A DNA stretch of 26,787 bases, taken from Ophiothrix spiculata. Lineage: Eukaryota; Echinodermata; Ophiuroidea; Amphilepidida; Ophiotrichidae. The position numbers and the translations under genes were made by a program. Under the pieces are notes generated by a model, which worked only from the letters and a program-made list of their open reading frames with translations, searched no databases and was not told the origin of the DNA. Location of the stretch: assembly GCA_000969725.1 (NCBI GenBank), contig JXSR01S027542.1. One strand, written 5' to 3'. Of the stretch, positions 10,815-20,940 are shown one piece after another (the first letter of the stretch is position 1; every line of letters begins with the position of its first letter).

Positions 10815-13584
10815 CCCTTTAGTATATCAAACTATTGACCCACAAGGGGCAACTGGGTGATTCAACTGATAAAGCTCAGTTATTATTCAACATGTGATTC
10901 AACAAAGGCCACAAACCGGCTGCTCAAGGATTCTTTATCTCTAACTTAAGAAATCTACAGCACACAAAACTGGATAAAATCTTCCTTGAGGAAGAAAAAA
11001 TGACAAACAGATCAAGTAAACTCTGGTATGCTCACTGATAATGTGTGAAGCATTTCAGCTGATTTGCATGCTTATGGTTACTATAAATGATTGCTACGAT
11101 AAATTAGGTCTGACCCATCTTCTTAAGTGTGCTTTTGTCTTTTGATTTACAAATAGAATCGTAAAAAATACATCGGAATACCTCTTCAAATATCCATGAA
11201 TTGTCATTATATGGAAAAACCTTAATAGTTTGAATGGTTTAGAATTTGAAACAGGATAATATAATCTCTTGTTGTAGTATTCAATAGCTTAAAGATTTTG
11301 AACAAGAATAGACTGAAATATATCAAATTATTCAAAACACAAAACTGGTCTTTTGAGCTATATAACAGGGAATTTGTTCCAATGTTATTAACAATTTTCA
11401 AAATACATTAAGCAATTTATAAGCAAAATGCTAAAAGTGAATCAAGACATAAAATTATCAAACTTGACTTATCATCAATGTACTAAAACAGCATTGGCTG
11501 CAACTTTGTCCAATGTCCATGCTTAATAACGAAAAAAGAAAAAAATATAAGCCATGCATAAAGACATATTTTCCCTTCCACTAAACCTATATATTATATC
11601 TGTGTCATAGCTAAAAGCGAAGAAATATTAACCAAATATGCAACCTGACCCCCTTAGCACTGAGCTCTTCCAATTCTCATTTGCTTGATCCATTCCATTA
11701 ACTAAATGGAATACAAGATACATTCTGTACAAAATTAATATCACTTTAGCAAATTACATTTTGCTTTAACACATCAGTAGCTACAACATGAAATGATCAA
11801 GCCCAGGGAATACACACAACCTGCTCAGAAATATGTCATGATTCTCTCTTTACGTTTGTTTCGTTTCCTGTAGGCAAAAGGGAAATTCCCTATGTACTAA
11901 ACGGTCTTCACGGAATGGGAATTGCTTGATTGCTATGTTTATCACACTTATACAGTTTCTGCCTTCCATATAAACAACAGGCAACTCTAAATTCATTGGG
12001 AATGCTATGTTATATACGAAGCCTGAGGCAGTACAATCTCGGCGATATTGAAATTCAAACGTAGTTATGTTACCTGGGTAGCGTTATGTTGCTCCTACTT
12101 CAGGTGTTTTACACATTTCATCACGACATTATTGTAAAAGCGGAAAAGAAGGAGGAAAGAGAATATGCAGACTTTGAGAAAAGGACAAGGAGAAAGCAAT
12201 TCTTGTCGTTTCCTTTCCCTGCAGCAAAAAAGGAAATTCTGGAAGAATTCCCGAGTGTCGTACATTCATGGGAATTGGAACAAAACTGTTATAATCTGAA
12301 ATGTAATAATACTATTGTAAATACAACTAATCTCAATCTTGTTACAAATGATCAAAATATGGTGTCCTGATAACGCAAATATAACACATTTGTTTAATTA
12401 AGTTTTGTCATTTTTATGTGAAGATATTGAACAAGTTGAGAAGTTTATTAATCAGTTTGAAAATGTACCTTTTAGGTTTTGGTCCTTCATCAAATATCTG
12501 ATATAAAATGGACTTCATTTGTGATTGAATGGTGTCTGTTTTATAACATGCCATTGATGTTACCTCCCCTAAGCCTGATCTACTCTGTGTTGGTAGGCAC
12601 TGCAATTTATTTCACATATAGCTCATTTGAGATGGAATCTTATATGGTCTCATTTATTCACTGAGAGCAAAATATATGCTCAACAAATCTAAAAACAATT
12701 TGAAAAATGCTATATACAGTGGCACATATACAAACAGAATAAGCTGATAACCCAAGAGAACGGAACGTAGGAGAAACAGAGGAAATCAGTTACCCCACCT
12801 TAATTTCCCAAGATGATTGCACAATCCCAAAGTATTTCATTAAATTGTTGATGAAACAGGGATTTCTTAAGATGATTTTGAACCGAGCATCTGCATGCCT
12901 TCTACCTTCAAGTCATAAGTCCCATCATGGGGAATGGTCGGTTACAGCATTAATATCGCTGCCTCAAGCATGCAATCAACGGGAATTGAAATCTTTGTGC
13001 ACTCACGTTACAAAGAAATCATCACTGTTTGCCTAGTATTCCAATTTTTACTTTTCAAGTGTAAAAGAATTTTGTTACAAGTAGAATTATCCAACAAACT
13101 TGAAATATAAAAAAATAAATTACAAAATTGCATTATTCTAGCCTTTCTTGAGAAAAGTCATGTAAAACAGTATTTGTAAATAAATAAACAAACTAATATC
13201 AAAGATCAAAATTAGGTTTGTCAAAATGAATCAGTATCATAACTAGGAAACGCAAATGAGCATAATGCCAAGCCTCAAGATATATTCCCAGGAAACTAAA
13301 AGAGCTGAGCTACCAAGATGTGAAGGATGCAGGCAAGAATTCATCACACCTTCCTCTATTGGGGCTAAGAAGATCCATCATAGAGGAGTGTCTTGAGATT
13401 TAAGTTGAAATTGTTGGATATCACACCAGTCCATGATACTATCCATGAAACAAATTACTTGAAAATTTGTGAAATGTACATACATTTGGGCTTAAAGTAC
13501 AGAACACAAGAGACAATTCTTCTGAAGTTGAGTGGGTGTGTGGATGAGAAATGCTACAACAAAAGCTGTGCTCATATTTTGGCA

Positions 13585-13597
13585 ACAGTTGGTATCT
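13585..13597. repeat. Target site duplication of the LINE insertion, left copy
   Basis: acagttggtatct is identical to 13764-13776 and directly abuts the (ATCT)n tail of the minus-strand LINE fragment. Confidence 0.85.
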
Positions 13598-13763
13598 ATC
13601 TATCTATCTATGCACCATGTCCCATAGGACGTTGGCTCCTCGAACAAATTCAGACCATCTATTCCTATCTTGCGCTTCCAAATATGCCTTGTGGAAGGTG
13701 GTGCCAACAATGATGTCATCTTCCCATCTCTTCCTTGATCTTCCCTGTCTGTTTGTGCCAGTG
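13598..13763 (-). mobile_element. 5'-truncated LINE insertion with 13-bp target duplication
   Basis: The minus strand encodes the last 50 or so residues of a LINE reverse-transcriptase polyprotein: TNRQGRSRKRWEDDI, then EAQDRNRWSEF, ending WDMVHR and a TAG stop. The G-R-x-x-K-R-W-x-D-D-I ... A-Q-D-R-x-x-W signature is common at the C-terminus of RTE-type and related LINEs. Directly after the stop comes an (ATAG)n tail, seen as tatctatctatcta on the plus strand. The 13-mer acagttggtatct flanks it exactly on both sides (13585-13597 and 13764-13776), marking a complete insertion. Only about 166 bp was inserted, so it is dead on arrival. The frame is unbroken, which suggests a fairly young event. 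Confidence 0.88.
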
Positions 13764-13776
13764 ACAGTTGGTATCT
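13764..13776. repeat. Target site duplication of the LINE insertion, right copy
   Basis: acagttggtatct is identical to 13585-13597 and lies at the truncated 5' end of the minus-strand LINE fragment. Confidence 0.85.
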
Positions 13777-14511
13777 GACTAAAAATGACCTATTTTAATA
13801 CTTTATCTGTAATCTTAGGTTAATGACATAAGCTTCTGACTCTTGGACATTTGATGGGCATTGAGAATCAGCGATATGAATCCACTAAATTGCCATTGTA
13901 GTACCCTTCATTCAGCAAGGTATTATATCTTTTAAATATGAGCAGTCTTCAATGCTGGAAACTGCTTGTAACATGATACGCACAACAGTAGTAATACCTT
14001 AAAGCAATAATATAAAGTGTTTAAAATGGTGCGCCCCCTTTCACCCATGACTTTTGATTTTGTTTAGCTTATTGGTCTGTTTTGGGTAGATATTAATACT
14101 CTCTAAATGGTTGGCTCAAATGCTATTTGTTGAATTAAATTCGGGATCCCGAATTTATTTTCCCATGTATAAGTATTGGAAAGCATGCATGTGCTTTTTA
14201 TCTATTTTTCAGTGGCAACAAAATTCTTTGGACAAAATACACTTGAAAACCCTTTTGAGATAGTCACTTTCCTTCACTTTATGGGTTTTTTTAATATAAA
14301 ACATTTGTTATCAAAATCTTATAGTAGTATTGCTTTAATTGCTTAAAAAACACCAAATACTCATCCGCACACCCTTCTTGCATCCACATTGAATTTACCT
14401 AACACCAATCTTTAATCAACTGTCTTTTGCTGGTTTAGTTTTGCTGTTTCATTTAAGATTGTAGCTACCTTTAAATTTCTTTATCAACAGAAGAAGCTAC
14501 CTGCATACAGG

Positions 14512-14782
14512 CAAACCACTTTGCCTACGTTCATGCCGTGTGAACATGGCTTATGTAATCAATGCCCCAGGTTATTCATCTCCCCATATTAAGATGTCCG
14601 TATCAATGTCCGAGTTGAAATATGATAACACTTGAGTAGTTGACCACAAGCTACCTTGCCTACATTCATGCCGTGTGAACATGGCTTATGTAATCAATGC
14701 CGCAGGTTATTCATCTCCCCCATATTAAGATGTCCATATCAATGTCCGAGTAGAAATATGATAACACTTGAGTAGTTGACCA
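14512..14782. repeat. 135-bp tandem repeat, two copies
   Basis: Units at about 14512-14646 and 14647-14782 share ttcatgccgtgtgaacatgg, cttatgtaatcaatgcc, gttattcatctcccc and atatgataacacttgagtag at a period of 135 bp with few differences. A shorter repeat of gttgacca(c/t)tacttgttaac continues to about 14840. Confidence 0.88.
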
Positions 14783-16089
14783 CTACTTGTTAACGCACTA
14801 TGATAGTGCTTGACCAGTTGACCATTACTTGTTAACAGACTTCTAGCTGTTTTGTGAACTACTTCAATTTCAAGTGGACTGTCCTTTCTTATGTTCGACT
14901 TAATATTAGCATTCTAATAGCTTTATCAAAACTAGCAGAGAGAAATGTTCTGGAGGAATCTTTTATATCACAAGAATATATAAATTCAGCAAGAATATTT
15001 GTTATCATCTAATGGCAAAGTTACATTTAGAAAAAGTACTGGTAGGTAAAAGAAGCTGAGGCAAAAACAGATCAACTTGGTCTGTAAACTTGCGGGGATT
15101 GAAAGAGTGTCTGTCAAAACGGATATCTCATCAAAGTTTTGCACTTGGTTGAAGTTTATATTTGAAGAATTCAGCATTTGACTTTTGTTAATTATACAGT
15201 CTGGGCTCATTCATATTCTGATTAGCAAAGATGAAAAACAGTTGGAAAGCTTGCAGCTCTTTAACTCCCCTCCGAATTAAATTAAAAGTGCAGGCCTATT
15301 TAAACATTTATGCCTCCAAAATCAATTTTCCTCAAATTAGACAAACCACATTCAACCCCATTACACAATAACACATTTGAGTCTTGGCACATTCAGCAGC
15401 ACGCATGATTTGCCTACTTATGTATGACATTAAAAACATTTTGCCATTACAACACCCATTGTTGTCAAATTTGCTCTACAATGTAACATTGAATACAGCC
15501 CGTCTCCCTTCCCTATCACCCATAGGTGCTACAACACCGTCCCTCATGACATGACTCAGCAATGTCTATCAAAGTCTACTGGCTTATTGATGAACATTTG
15601 TAGAAATCTCTTGAAAGCCTACTAGGTGCAAAATTTGACTGTTCTATATTTATTGTATAATGGAAATGATATCTATACATGTGACTGTATTCAATATGAG
15701 ATGCGGCGTTCACACTTCATGTCAACGGGACATGATTCATGGAGCACCTGTTCCTAAGGAGAATGCTTTATTTTGTCAGGTTTGACAAATATAATATGTG
15801 TAGGCATCAAAAAGATATTGGATTTTATTTCAAATTATAAAACTTCACAAAATTTGTCAAAATACTGCCTATTTCTTGTGTCTACTTAACATCTGTAGAC
15901 AATTAAAGGAGTCTATTGTGAACACAAACTTTGACAGCTGATATTATGCTACAGGGACTTTATTGAAGCTGAAAAGATAACACAAACATTTTCAAAAGAG
16001 AGTTCATCTGATTCAATGTATTGTCTGTTCAACAACAGGCAAACTAAAGTCCAAGCTCTGACACATCTTCTAAGTCAATTAAAAATCAT

Positions 16090-16215
16090 AATCCACCTCA
16101 CCCTAACCCTAACATCTTCTCGGAAATTTACATGTTAAAAATGAGTGGTTTCCCCCGTGATTCGACCCCAGACCTCCTGCAACAATTGTCACTATGTCAA
16201 GCCACTGAGCAGGCA
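16090..16215 (-). mobile_element. tRNA-derived SINE-like fragment with a TTAGGG-like tail
   Basis: On the minus strand, TGCTCAGTGGCTT (about 16199-16211) resembles an RNA polymerase III A box. GGGGTCGAATCAC lies about 35 bases on and resembles a B box, so the spacing is tRNA-like. A short body follows, then gttagggttagggtgagg (plus strand caccctaaccctaac). No tRNA cloverleaf can be completed, so this is a SINE-type relic and not a tRNA gene. The element ends are unclear. Confidence 0.6.
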
Positions 16216-16348
16216 CTGCCATGGCAGAGATTTCATGGTGATAGCTAACTCCGGTCTATGACGTATTCAGACTTGGAACGATTTTATTGATTTTGCGGAA
16301 TGGGATTTTGTGAGTTTCAGGGAGTTTCGGGTTTATTGTGAAACTTAC

Positions 16349-16438
16349 CTGGATTGTATTGTAACATGGATGAGATGAAAGAAATGAAATGGGGATCTTG
16401 AACCCCAAGCATCTCTGTATGAAGTTTAGCCCAAGTAG
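16349..16438 (-). CDS. Kinase exon 3 of 4 visible: CMGC-type kinase, helix H region
   Basis: This 90-bp exon completes a split Ala codon with exon 2 and encodes 29 further residues. They include TWAKLHTEMLGVQDPHFISF and then ISSMLQYNP. The pattern D-P-x-F-I-x-F-I-x-x-M-L-x-Y-N-P is the subdomain XI lead-in common to CMGC kinases (compare DPLFLDFLxxCLEWDP in DYRK). The acceptor is cctttttcAG|CTACTT (AG at 16440-16439) after a pyrimidine tract, and the donor is CCAG|GTAAGT (GT at 16348-16347), a full consensus. Another frame is open across this exon and reads LLGLNFIQRCLGFK; it has no family resemblance and breaks phase with both neighbours, so it is a shadow. The introns on either side are 3324 bp (to exon 2) and 8506 bp (to exon 4). 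Confidence 0.94.
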
Positions 16439-16929
16439 CTGAAAAAGGAAAAAAAGGAGAAGCACAAACTTATTAACAAGCTAAAGAAAAAGAAAAAAAA
16501 ACAGGGGGAGAGACAACCCTGTACATTATCCTAGTTAGGAACCATTTTGGTAGATTTCCCATAGTACATAATAGTGGCAAAGGTGTCTTTCAAAATAATG
16601 GAAGTAAATGTTTAGCCATTTTCAAACATCAAACAATTTGACACTTTATAGTTTGTGTGAAACTGAGCTCAATTACTGTTTGGATCATATATCAAATATC
16701 ATAGAAACACACCGTTACAGCACTTTTTTTTTAAAGTTTCTGTTTGCTACCTTATGTTTATTTAGCTGAAAAATTGTAACAAACTTATCATTGCTGATTT
16801 TGGACAAATGCAACTTCATCTTAATTTGGATCGGGGTTCATAAACCTTCATGAAAAAAAATCCATGATTTACCATGATCAAATAATGACAAATTCATGAC
16901 CTAAAACTCATATTTCAACAATTCATTAA

Positions 16930-17506
16930 AGGAGCTTGGTCCGATTTTCCAAAATTGAGGACCCTAGAACTAAAAGGGGGTTAAGTCACAAAATCTTGAA
17001 AATTGAGTTGTGTCAATTTCCTGCTACAGAATTCTCATTTCTACATTTTGTAGAAGTTTTGTAGTAATTTGATGATCAGAGCATGTGTAAGGGTCACTGC
17101 GAGATACATCAATACCATTCAAGACAACACAAATGATATGGTGTTTGTGCTATTTTCTTGGTTTGTACTCAATGTGACTTAACCCCTTCTGGTTCTAGGG
17201 TCCTCAATTTACTTTCCAATGTCATATGAAAGATGACCACTGAAGAGGTTTAAGTTTCAAATTTCAACTAAATCAGTCAAACCGTTTAGATTTTACAGGC
17301 AATTTTGTATTTCAGATCCTCCTATACGTTACTGTGTAAAATTAATTATGGTTACCATAATTAGACACATTTTCATATATATCTCCAAAACAGAACATAA
17401 TTCAGCCGTGAAATTTCACATGGGTCATGAGAAAAACATATGCAATATTCATGTACCAAAATCTCAAAAAGTTTTAAAAAAGTTGAGGCAATCGGACCAT
17501 GCTCCT
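16930..17506. mobile_element. TTAA-flanked TIR element (577 bp) with an internal inverted repeat
   Basis: The ends AGGAGCTTGGTCCGATT and AATCGGACCATGCTCCT form a 17-bp TIR with one mismatch. TTAA abuts both ends (16926-16929 and 17507-17510), as in piggyBac-type target sites. Because TTAA is its own complement, it could also be part of the TIR. An internal inverted repeat (about 16953-16990 and 17173-17209) shares aattgaggaccctagaac and gttaagtcaca. There is no transposase frame. Confidence 0.78.
17343..17363. repeat. Short perfect palindrome
   Basis: taattatgg and ccataatta form 9-bp arms around a 3-bp centre (tta), inside the TTAA-flanked element. It may be chance in AT-rich DNA. Confidence 0.5.
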
Positions 17507-18437
17507 TTAAAACAAAACGAATGGACAGTTTCTCCTATCTACAAGTAGAAATTCTTTAAAGATTAGGTGCAATTGGTTTTGAAGAAATGGATAAAGAAAG
17601 TACAACATCAGCTTAAAAATCACAACATTTTGAATCTAAAAATACTTTTCTTTACACATCAAGGTATCAATTTTAATTAAACTGTTCATAATAGAGATAA
17701 TGGGTAGCATCATCAATATTGAGTGTTTAACTATCTTTGCTAAATACTTTAATACCGATTCCATAAATAGTTGCATGCTCCTACATGAATGTAGTGCATT
17801 TATATATTATCTGCAATTGAATATCTTTAAAACATCAGAATTAAATTGTCTCTTAATTGAAACTGAGAAGAGATATCTATTTTTACCTCTTGTCCAAGGG
17901 ATAACGGGGGAGGGGCTACTTAGTACAAAAGTTGCAGTAGGGGCATGCTGCAAACATGGGTTGCTAAAGCAGACTGTCTGATACTCAACCTATTTTGTTT
18001 TTGGATTTTTTTTCGTTTGCAAAATTCTGTACTTTGGTGGGTCTACTTTTAAAACTCTTTAAAGTTTCCATCAAATTGTAAAAATTGGAAATTTTTCCAC
18101 AAAACCATGGAAAATTTGTGTCAAATGTTAAAAAGTTTTGAGGAAAATCATAATTTTTATATCACTTTGACTCAAAATTTTGGTGATATGATACAAGGAT
18201 TGGTATCCTTTTTCAAATATTGGTATTTTTGGGATGACACTTTAAATTTTCCTGCAGCACCTCCCTAACCAACCTAAACTTGAGTCAACTCCAGGGTTTT
18301 ATACATGTCTCTTTATGATATTCGCAATCATTAGCTTTTAAAAAACTATCAAGACATTTTATTCTTACCCACTATTACATCTTATTTCATATTCTTTCTT
18401 TTGTGATAAGGTAGGGGTAAAATCAGTTGTTAATTCT

Positions 18438-18526
18438 AATGAAAATGGTAAATTAAATATAAACTAGAATATTACTATAATAAATGAAAATAGTAAATGA
18501 AATACAAAACAGAATATTACTAATGA
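18438..18526. repeat. 45-bp tandem repeat, two copies
   Basis: aatgaaaatrgtaaatkaaat...agaatattacta occurs at 18438 and again at 18483. The divergence is minor. Confidence 0.75.
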
Positions 18527-19762
18527 ATAAAACAAAATCTGGTCACAAGTGAAGGGACCAATACCCAATTCCAACTTTAACCACCCCAAGAAATTTGATT
18601 TAGTCCAGATTCCGGGTCCAAAGTTCTGATTGAATCTTGTCAGATCTTGTTCCTACCAATTTATAGCTTGTTTCACCTGTATTTGTATTAGGTGCAATCA
18701 TTTGTTCCTCCATGGAAAGCATACAATCATGAGTCAATGATGCACTGGTAACATTTACTATGCGTAGTAAATTAATTAAATCAAGAGTAGTAGAACTAAA
18801 AACCCACAAATTAATGGGTCACACATCAATTCCTTGGCTTTTTAATTACCATTATTCCTGCGTAAGATTCTCTTGCATAAAGCGTAAATCCCGCATTGCT
18901 AAAAATGACTCAAGTTTGATGAGTGCAATTAAAAGGTGAACATTATACCTTACAGTTGAACTACATAATATAATTGACAATAGACAAGTTGAGATTTGTT
19001 TCACAAGTAGAAAGTAAAGACAATAGGTTAGTCATGCATAAAACAATGTGATCACACTCTACCAGTTATAACATGGCCAATCAAGTTTTGACAAGGTATA
19101 TCAAACAATTGATGGAATGCGTGGCTCGCTACTGAGATGATAGGAGGATGGGATAAGATCAGTGTTTGAGTGGGATAACAATGGCGTGTATAAATGACTA
19201 TTCAAGTTTAAGTGCTAATGGTATAAAAGCTATGAATACGGAATGCGATTTGATGGCATTGTTTGGATAATAGACGCTGTTATGATAGGTGCAAAGGTGC
19301 TGATCTACGGTCTTATCAAAATCAACAATGAAAACTCAATGGAGATTTTTATCAAATGTGAAAAAAAAATCAATATTGATTCACCTGCATAGTAAATGAA
19401 ATGGAAAAATGAGATGAAATAAATGGAAACGGTTTTATTTGGTATCACCTGCATATAAAAATATACTGGTGAAACTTATATTAGGATGGTTCAAGTGTAA
19501 CTTATATAATGGGTGTGGCAAGTTCAAACAAGATTTCTGCAGTGATTGGTTTAAAACCCGGGGTTTAAAATTAGAATGCAGTTCTTTGTAGGTATCAAAT
19601 TCGGGCCATACATTTTATACATCACACTGTTTTTATCTGCCACAAAACAAGTGACTTTCATTGATCACTACTGGTCAAAATCTAAAGCGGTATACAATGA
19701 AGCAAAAGGGACAAAACGTGCTAAAATTTGAGTCCTTTGAATGACATTAAGGTATTTCTTAC

Positions 19763-19919
19763 CTAGGGATGTTTGCGGCTTCCCTGTGAAGGCACTGTAA
19801 TCATGGAAAAACTTTCCTCTCTGGAAAACACTTGACGGCATTGGTCCCAATACAGACACCATACGCTGTAGCAGTTTCTCTTTGCTCAAAGCAAAAAATA
19901 GTGGTTTTCCCATGTACAA
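19763..19919 (-). CDS. Kinase exon 2 of 4 visible: CMGC-type kinase, helix F end to helix G and insert region
   Basis: This 157-bp exon begins LYMGKPLF, the usual continuation of the preceding LAE (compare LAELYTGxPLF in DYRK and PRP4 kinases). It continues SKEKLLQRMVSVLGPMPSSV, the helix G region and the CMGC L-G-x-x-P stretch. It then has an insert-like FQRGKFFHDYSAFTGKPQTSL before helix H. The acceptor is ctatAG|TTGTAC (AG at 19921-19920) and the donor is CTAG|GTAAGA (GT at 19762-19761). It starts in phase 0 and ends in phase 1, and both junctions fit the neighbouring exons exactly. A reading frame continues past the donor as intron read-through, but the splice-site and phase match argue for ending at 19763. 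The 'LGPMP...FQRGKFF' form differs from the mammalian DYRK, HIPK and PRP4 sequences I can recall, which suggests a divergent member or a subfamily I do not recognise. Confidence 0.93.
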
Positions 19920-20054
19920 CTATAGCACAAATATTAAAAAATAGGTTACACTCGATTAGAAGTTATTATATTATGATTGCAGTGATTTGAGCCGTGCAAA
20001 AAATATTTTCCATTGAACGGCATGAAACAAACATGTGTGATATCATGATATAAA

Positions 20055-20356
20055 ACAAATATTGAATGCCTATATGTGTACCGCCGCGGCAAAAGGGTCC
20101 AGTTGTCGGCTCGTACATGTTGCTCCTTGTAGCATATCTAATGTATTGTATTTGTATACATCAGATATGCTACAATGAGCAACATGTAGGAGTCGACAAC
20201 TGGACCCTTTTGCCGCGGCAGGTACACATATACACGTGCAATAGTACAAAATATATCATTCGGTCAAATTTGGACTGATCCATTTCACTCGGCAAGTCAA
20301 AATTTGACCTCATGATATATTTTGTACTATTGCACTCTCAGGCATTCAATATTTGT
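20055..20356. mobile_element. Outer fold-back element, interrupted by a second element
   Basis: The outer arms are acaaatattgaatgcc (20055-20070) and its exact complement (20341-20356). The next arm segment tgcaatagtacaaaatatatc (continuing AT; 20237-20259) pairs perfectly with 20312-20334, and ggtcaaattt-type arms continue inward. In the right arm the two segments are separated by only about six bases (ctctca). In the left arm they are separated by the 162-bp hairpin at 20071-20232. Without that insert the element would be about 140 bp. Confidence 0.85.
20071..20232. mobile_element. Near-perfect hairpin MITE, copy B (162 bp), inserted in the outer fold-back
   Basis: This is the same family as 10662-10814: TATATGTGTACCGCCGCGGC at the left and tgccgcggcaggtacacata at the right, sharing aaaagggtncagttgtcggc and cgtacatgttgctccttgta. 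The centre is slightly longer (atgtattgtatttgtatacat). The ends again fit TA target sites. Confidence 0.88.
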
Positions 20357-20364
20357 ATACTATA

Positions 20365-20505
20365 CAACCATCCATGGTTCATAGATATGTATTGCCCACT
20401 ATAATACTAGGCACAAGCCTTATTAGCACTACACAAGGTCCTGGGTTCAGTCTCTGGCCTAATATAATCTTTTTTTTTCTTTCCCTTTTCTTCTTTTCTT
20501 TAAAG
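20365..20505 (+). mobile_element. SINE-like tRNA-derived relic with pyrimidine tail
   Basis: caaggtcctgggttcagtct contains a B-box-like GGTTCAGTCTC at about 20444-20454, preceded by a tRNA-like stretch (gcacaagccttattagcac). A recognisable A box is missing or degenerate. After it comes a tract of T and C about 35 bp long. It looks like the head of a tRNA-derived SINE; the boundaries are approximate. Confidence 0.5.
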
Positions 20506-20741
20506 AAAAATATCCTGTCCAGGCCTACTGAACTAGAAAATAATAAAGTAGAAATATTCAAACAAAGGTGTTTTTGAACTTATCTAAAATGGAAGTGCAA
20601 CAATTGTGATATGATCTACCTGCAGCGAATCATGACCAGTTTGATCTGAATGGAAAATAGCTATACAAAACCATATATTATTATTTTAATTATTATCCAT
20701 TACAGTTTATTAACACTATGGTTATGTTTATCTCTGCTTAC

Positions 20742-20807
20742 CTCTGCTAAAATGCACCCAAGAGACCACATATCAATCTCAGGACCAAATGGAAGACCAA
20801 ATAACAC
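20742..20807 (-). CDS. Kinase exon 1 of 4 visible: start of the C-lobe (subdomains VIII/IX) of a CMGC-type, DYRK-like protein kinase
   Basis: This 66-bp exon encodes 22 residues that start VLFGLPFGPE and end IDMWSLGCILAE. The D-x-W-S-L-G-C motif is subdomain IX of protein kinases, where the Asp stabilises the catalytic loop. The form DMWSLGCILAE is typical of CMGC kinases such as DYRK, Yak1 and PRP4. The acceptor is ttttcAG (AG at 20809-20808) and the donor is GAG|GTAAGC (GT at 20741-20740), so both ends are phase 0. In relatives the residues just before this point are the activation-segment Y-R-A/S-P-E; that exon, and those for HRD and DFG, are not in the window. The protein should phosphorylate Ser/Thr, possibly with Tyr autophosphorylation as in DYRKs, but activity cannot be judged without the catalytic residues. 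It joins exon 2 across an 822-bp intron. The kinase call is very secure and the subfamily is not. Confidence 0.93.
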
Positions 20808-20940
20808 CTGAAAATATACAAAGTAAAAGAAGAAAAGTTAGAGGTGCAATGCTAAGGATGCATCCATAAGACCTTGTGTCAATCAGGACCAAAGTAAAAG
20901 TAGTAGTTACAACTGGGATACTAAAAAGGTTTTAAAAACT

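Larger units (their letters stand above)
7843..16348 (-). other. Kinase intron between exons 3 and 4 (8506 bp)
   Basis: This intron is bounded by GTAAGT (donor side, 16348) and TTTTCAG (acceptor side, 7843). It contains the 10121-10370 and 10662-10814 fold-backs, the LINE scrap at 13598-13763, the 14512-14782 tandem repeat and a SINE-like piece at about 16090-16215. The stretches 7843-10120, 10815-13584 and 14783-16080 show nothing I can identify. A 94-codon plus-strand frame from ATG 12086 lacks recognisable features. Confidence 0.8.
16439..19762 (-). other. Kinase intron between exons 2 and 3 (3324 bp)
   Basis: This intron runs from GTAAGA (19762) to ctttttcAG (16439). It contains the TTAA-flanked element (16930-17506) and a 45-bp tandem repeat (18438-18526). 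About 17510-18430 is low-complexity, AT-rich and otherwise unremarkable. A minus-strand open frame at about 18600-18809 has coding-like composition but no recognisable family, and the kinase phases do not need it. 18810-19760 shows nothing I can identify. Confidence 0.8.
19920..20741 (-). other. Kinase intron between exons 1 and 2 (822 bp)
   Basis: This intron runs from GTAAGC (20741) to gctatAG (19920). About a third of it is the nested fold-back structure at 20055-20356, followed by a SINE-like piece with a long pyrimidine tract. Confidence 0.85.

Noticed and set aside
12086-12370. 94-codon plus-strand frame with ATG and a Lys/Glu-rich middle
   Set aside because: No recognisable domain, in the middle of the kinase intron on the opposite strand, and length within the range expected by chance in this composition.
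14986-15210. Minus-strand 74-codon frame containing SVLTDTLSIPASLQTKLICF
   Set aside because: Composition is somewhat coding-like, but I recognise no family and found no matching splice sites or kinase phase.
18600-18809. Minus-strand frame as an extra kinase exon between exons 2 and 3
   Set aside because: Exons 2 and 3 join in phase without it, and the predicted peptide does not fit the kinase fold between helix G and helix H.
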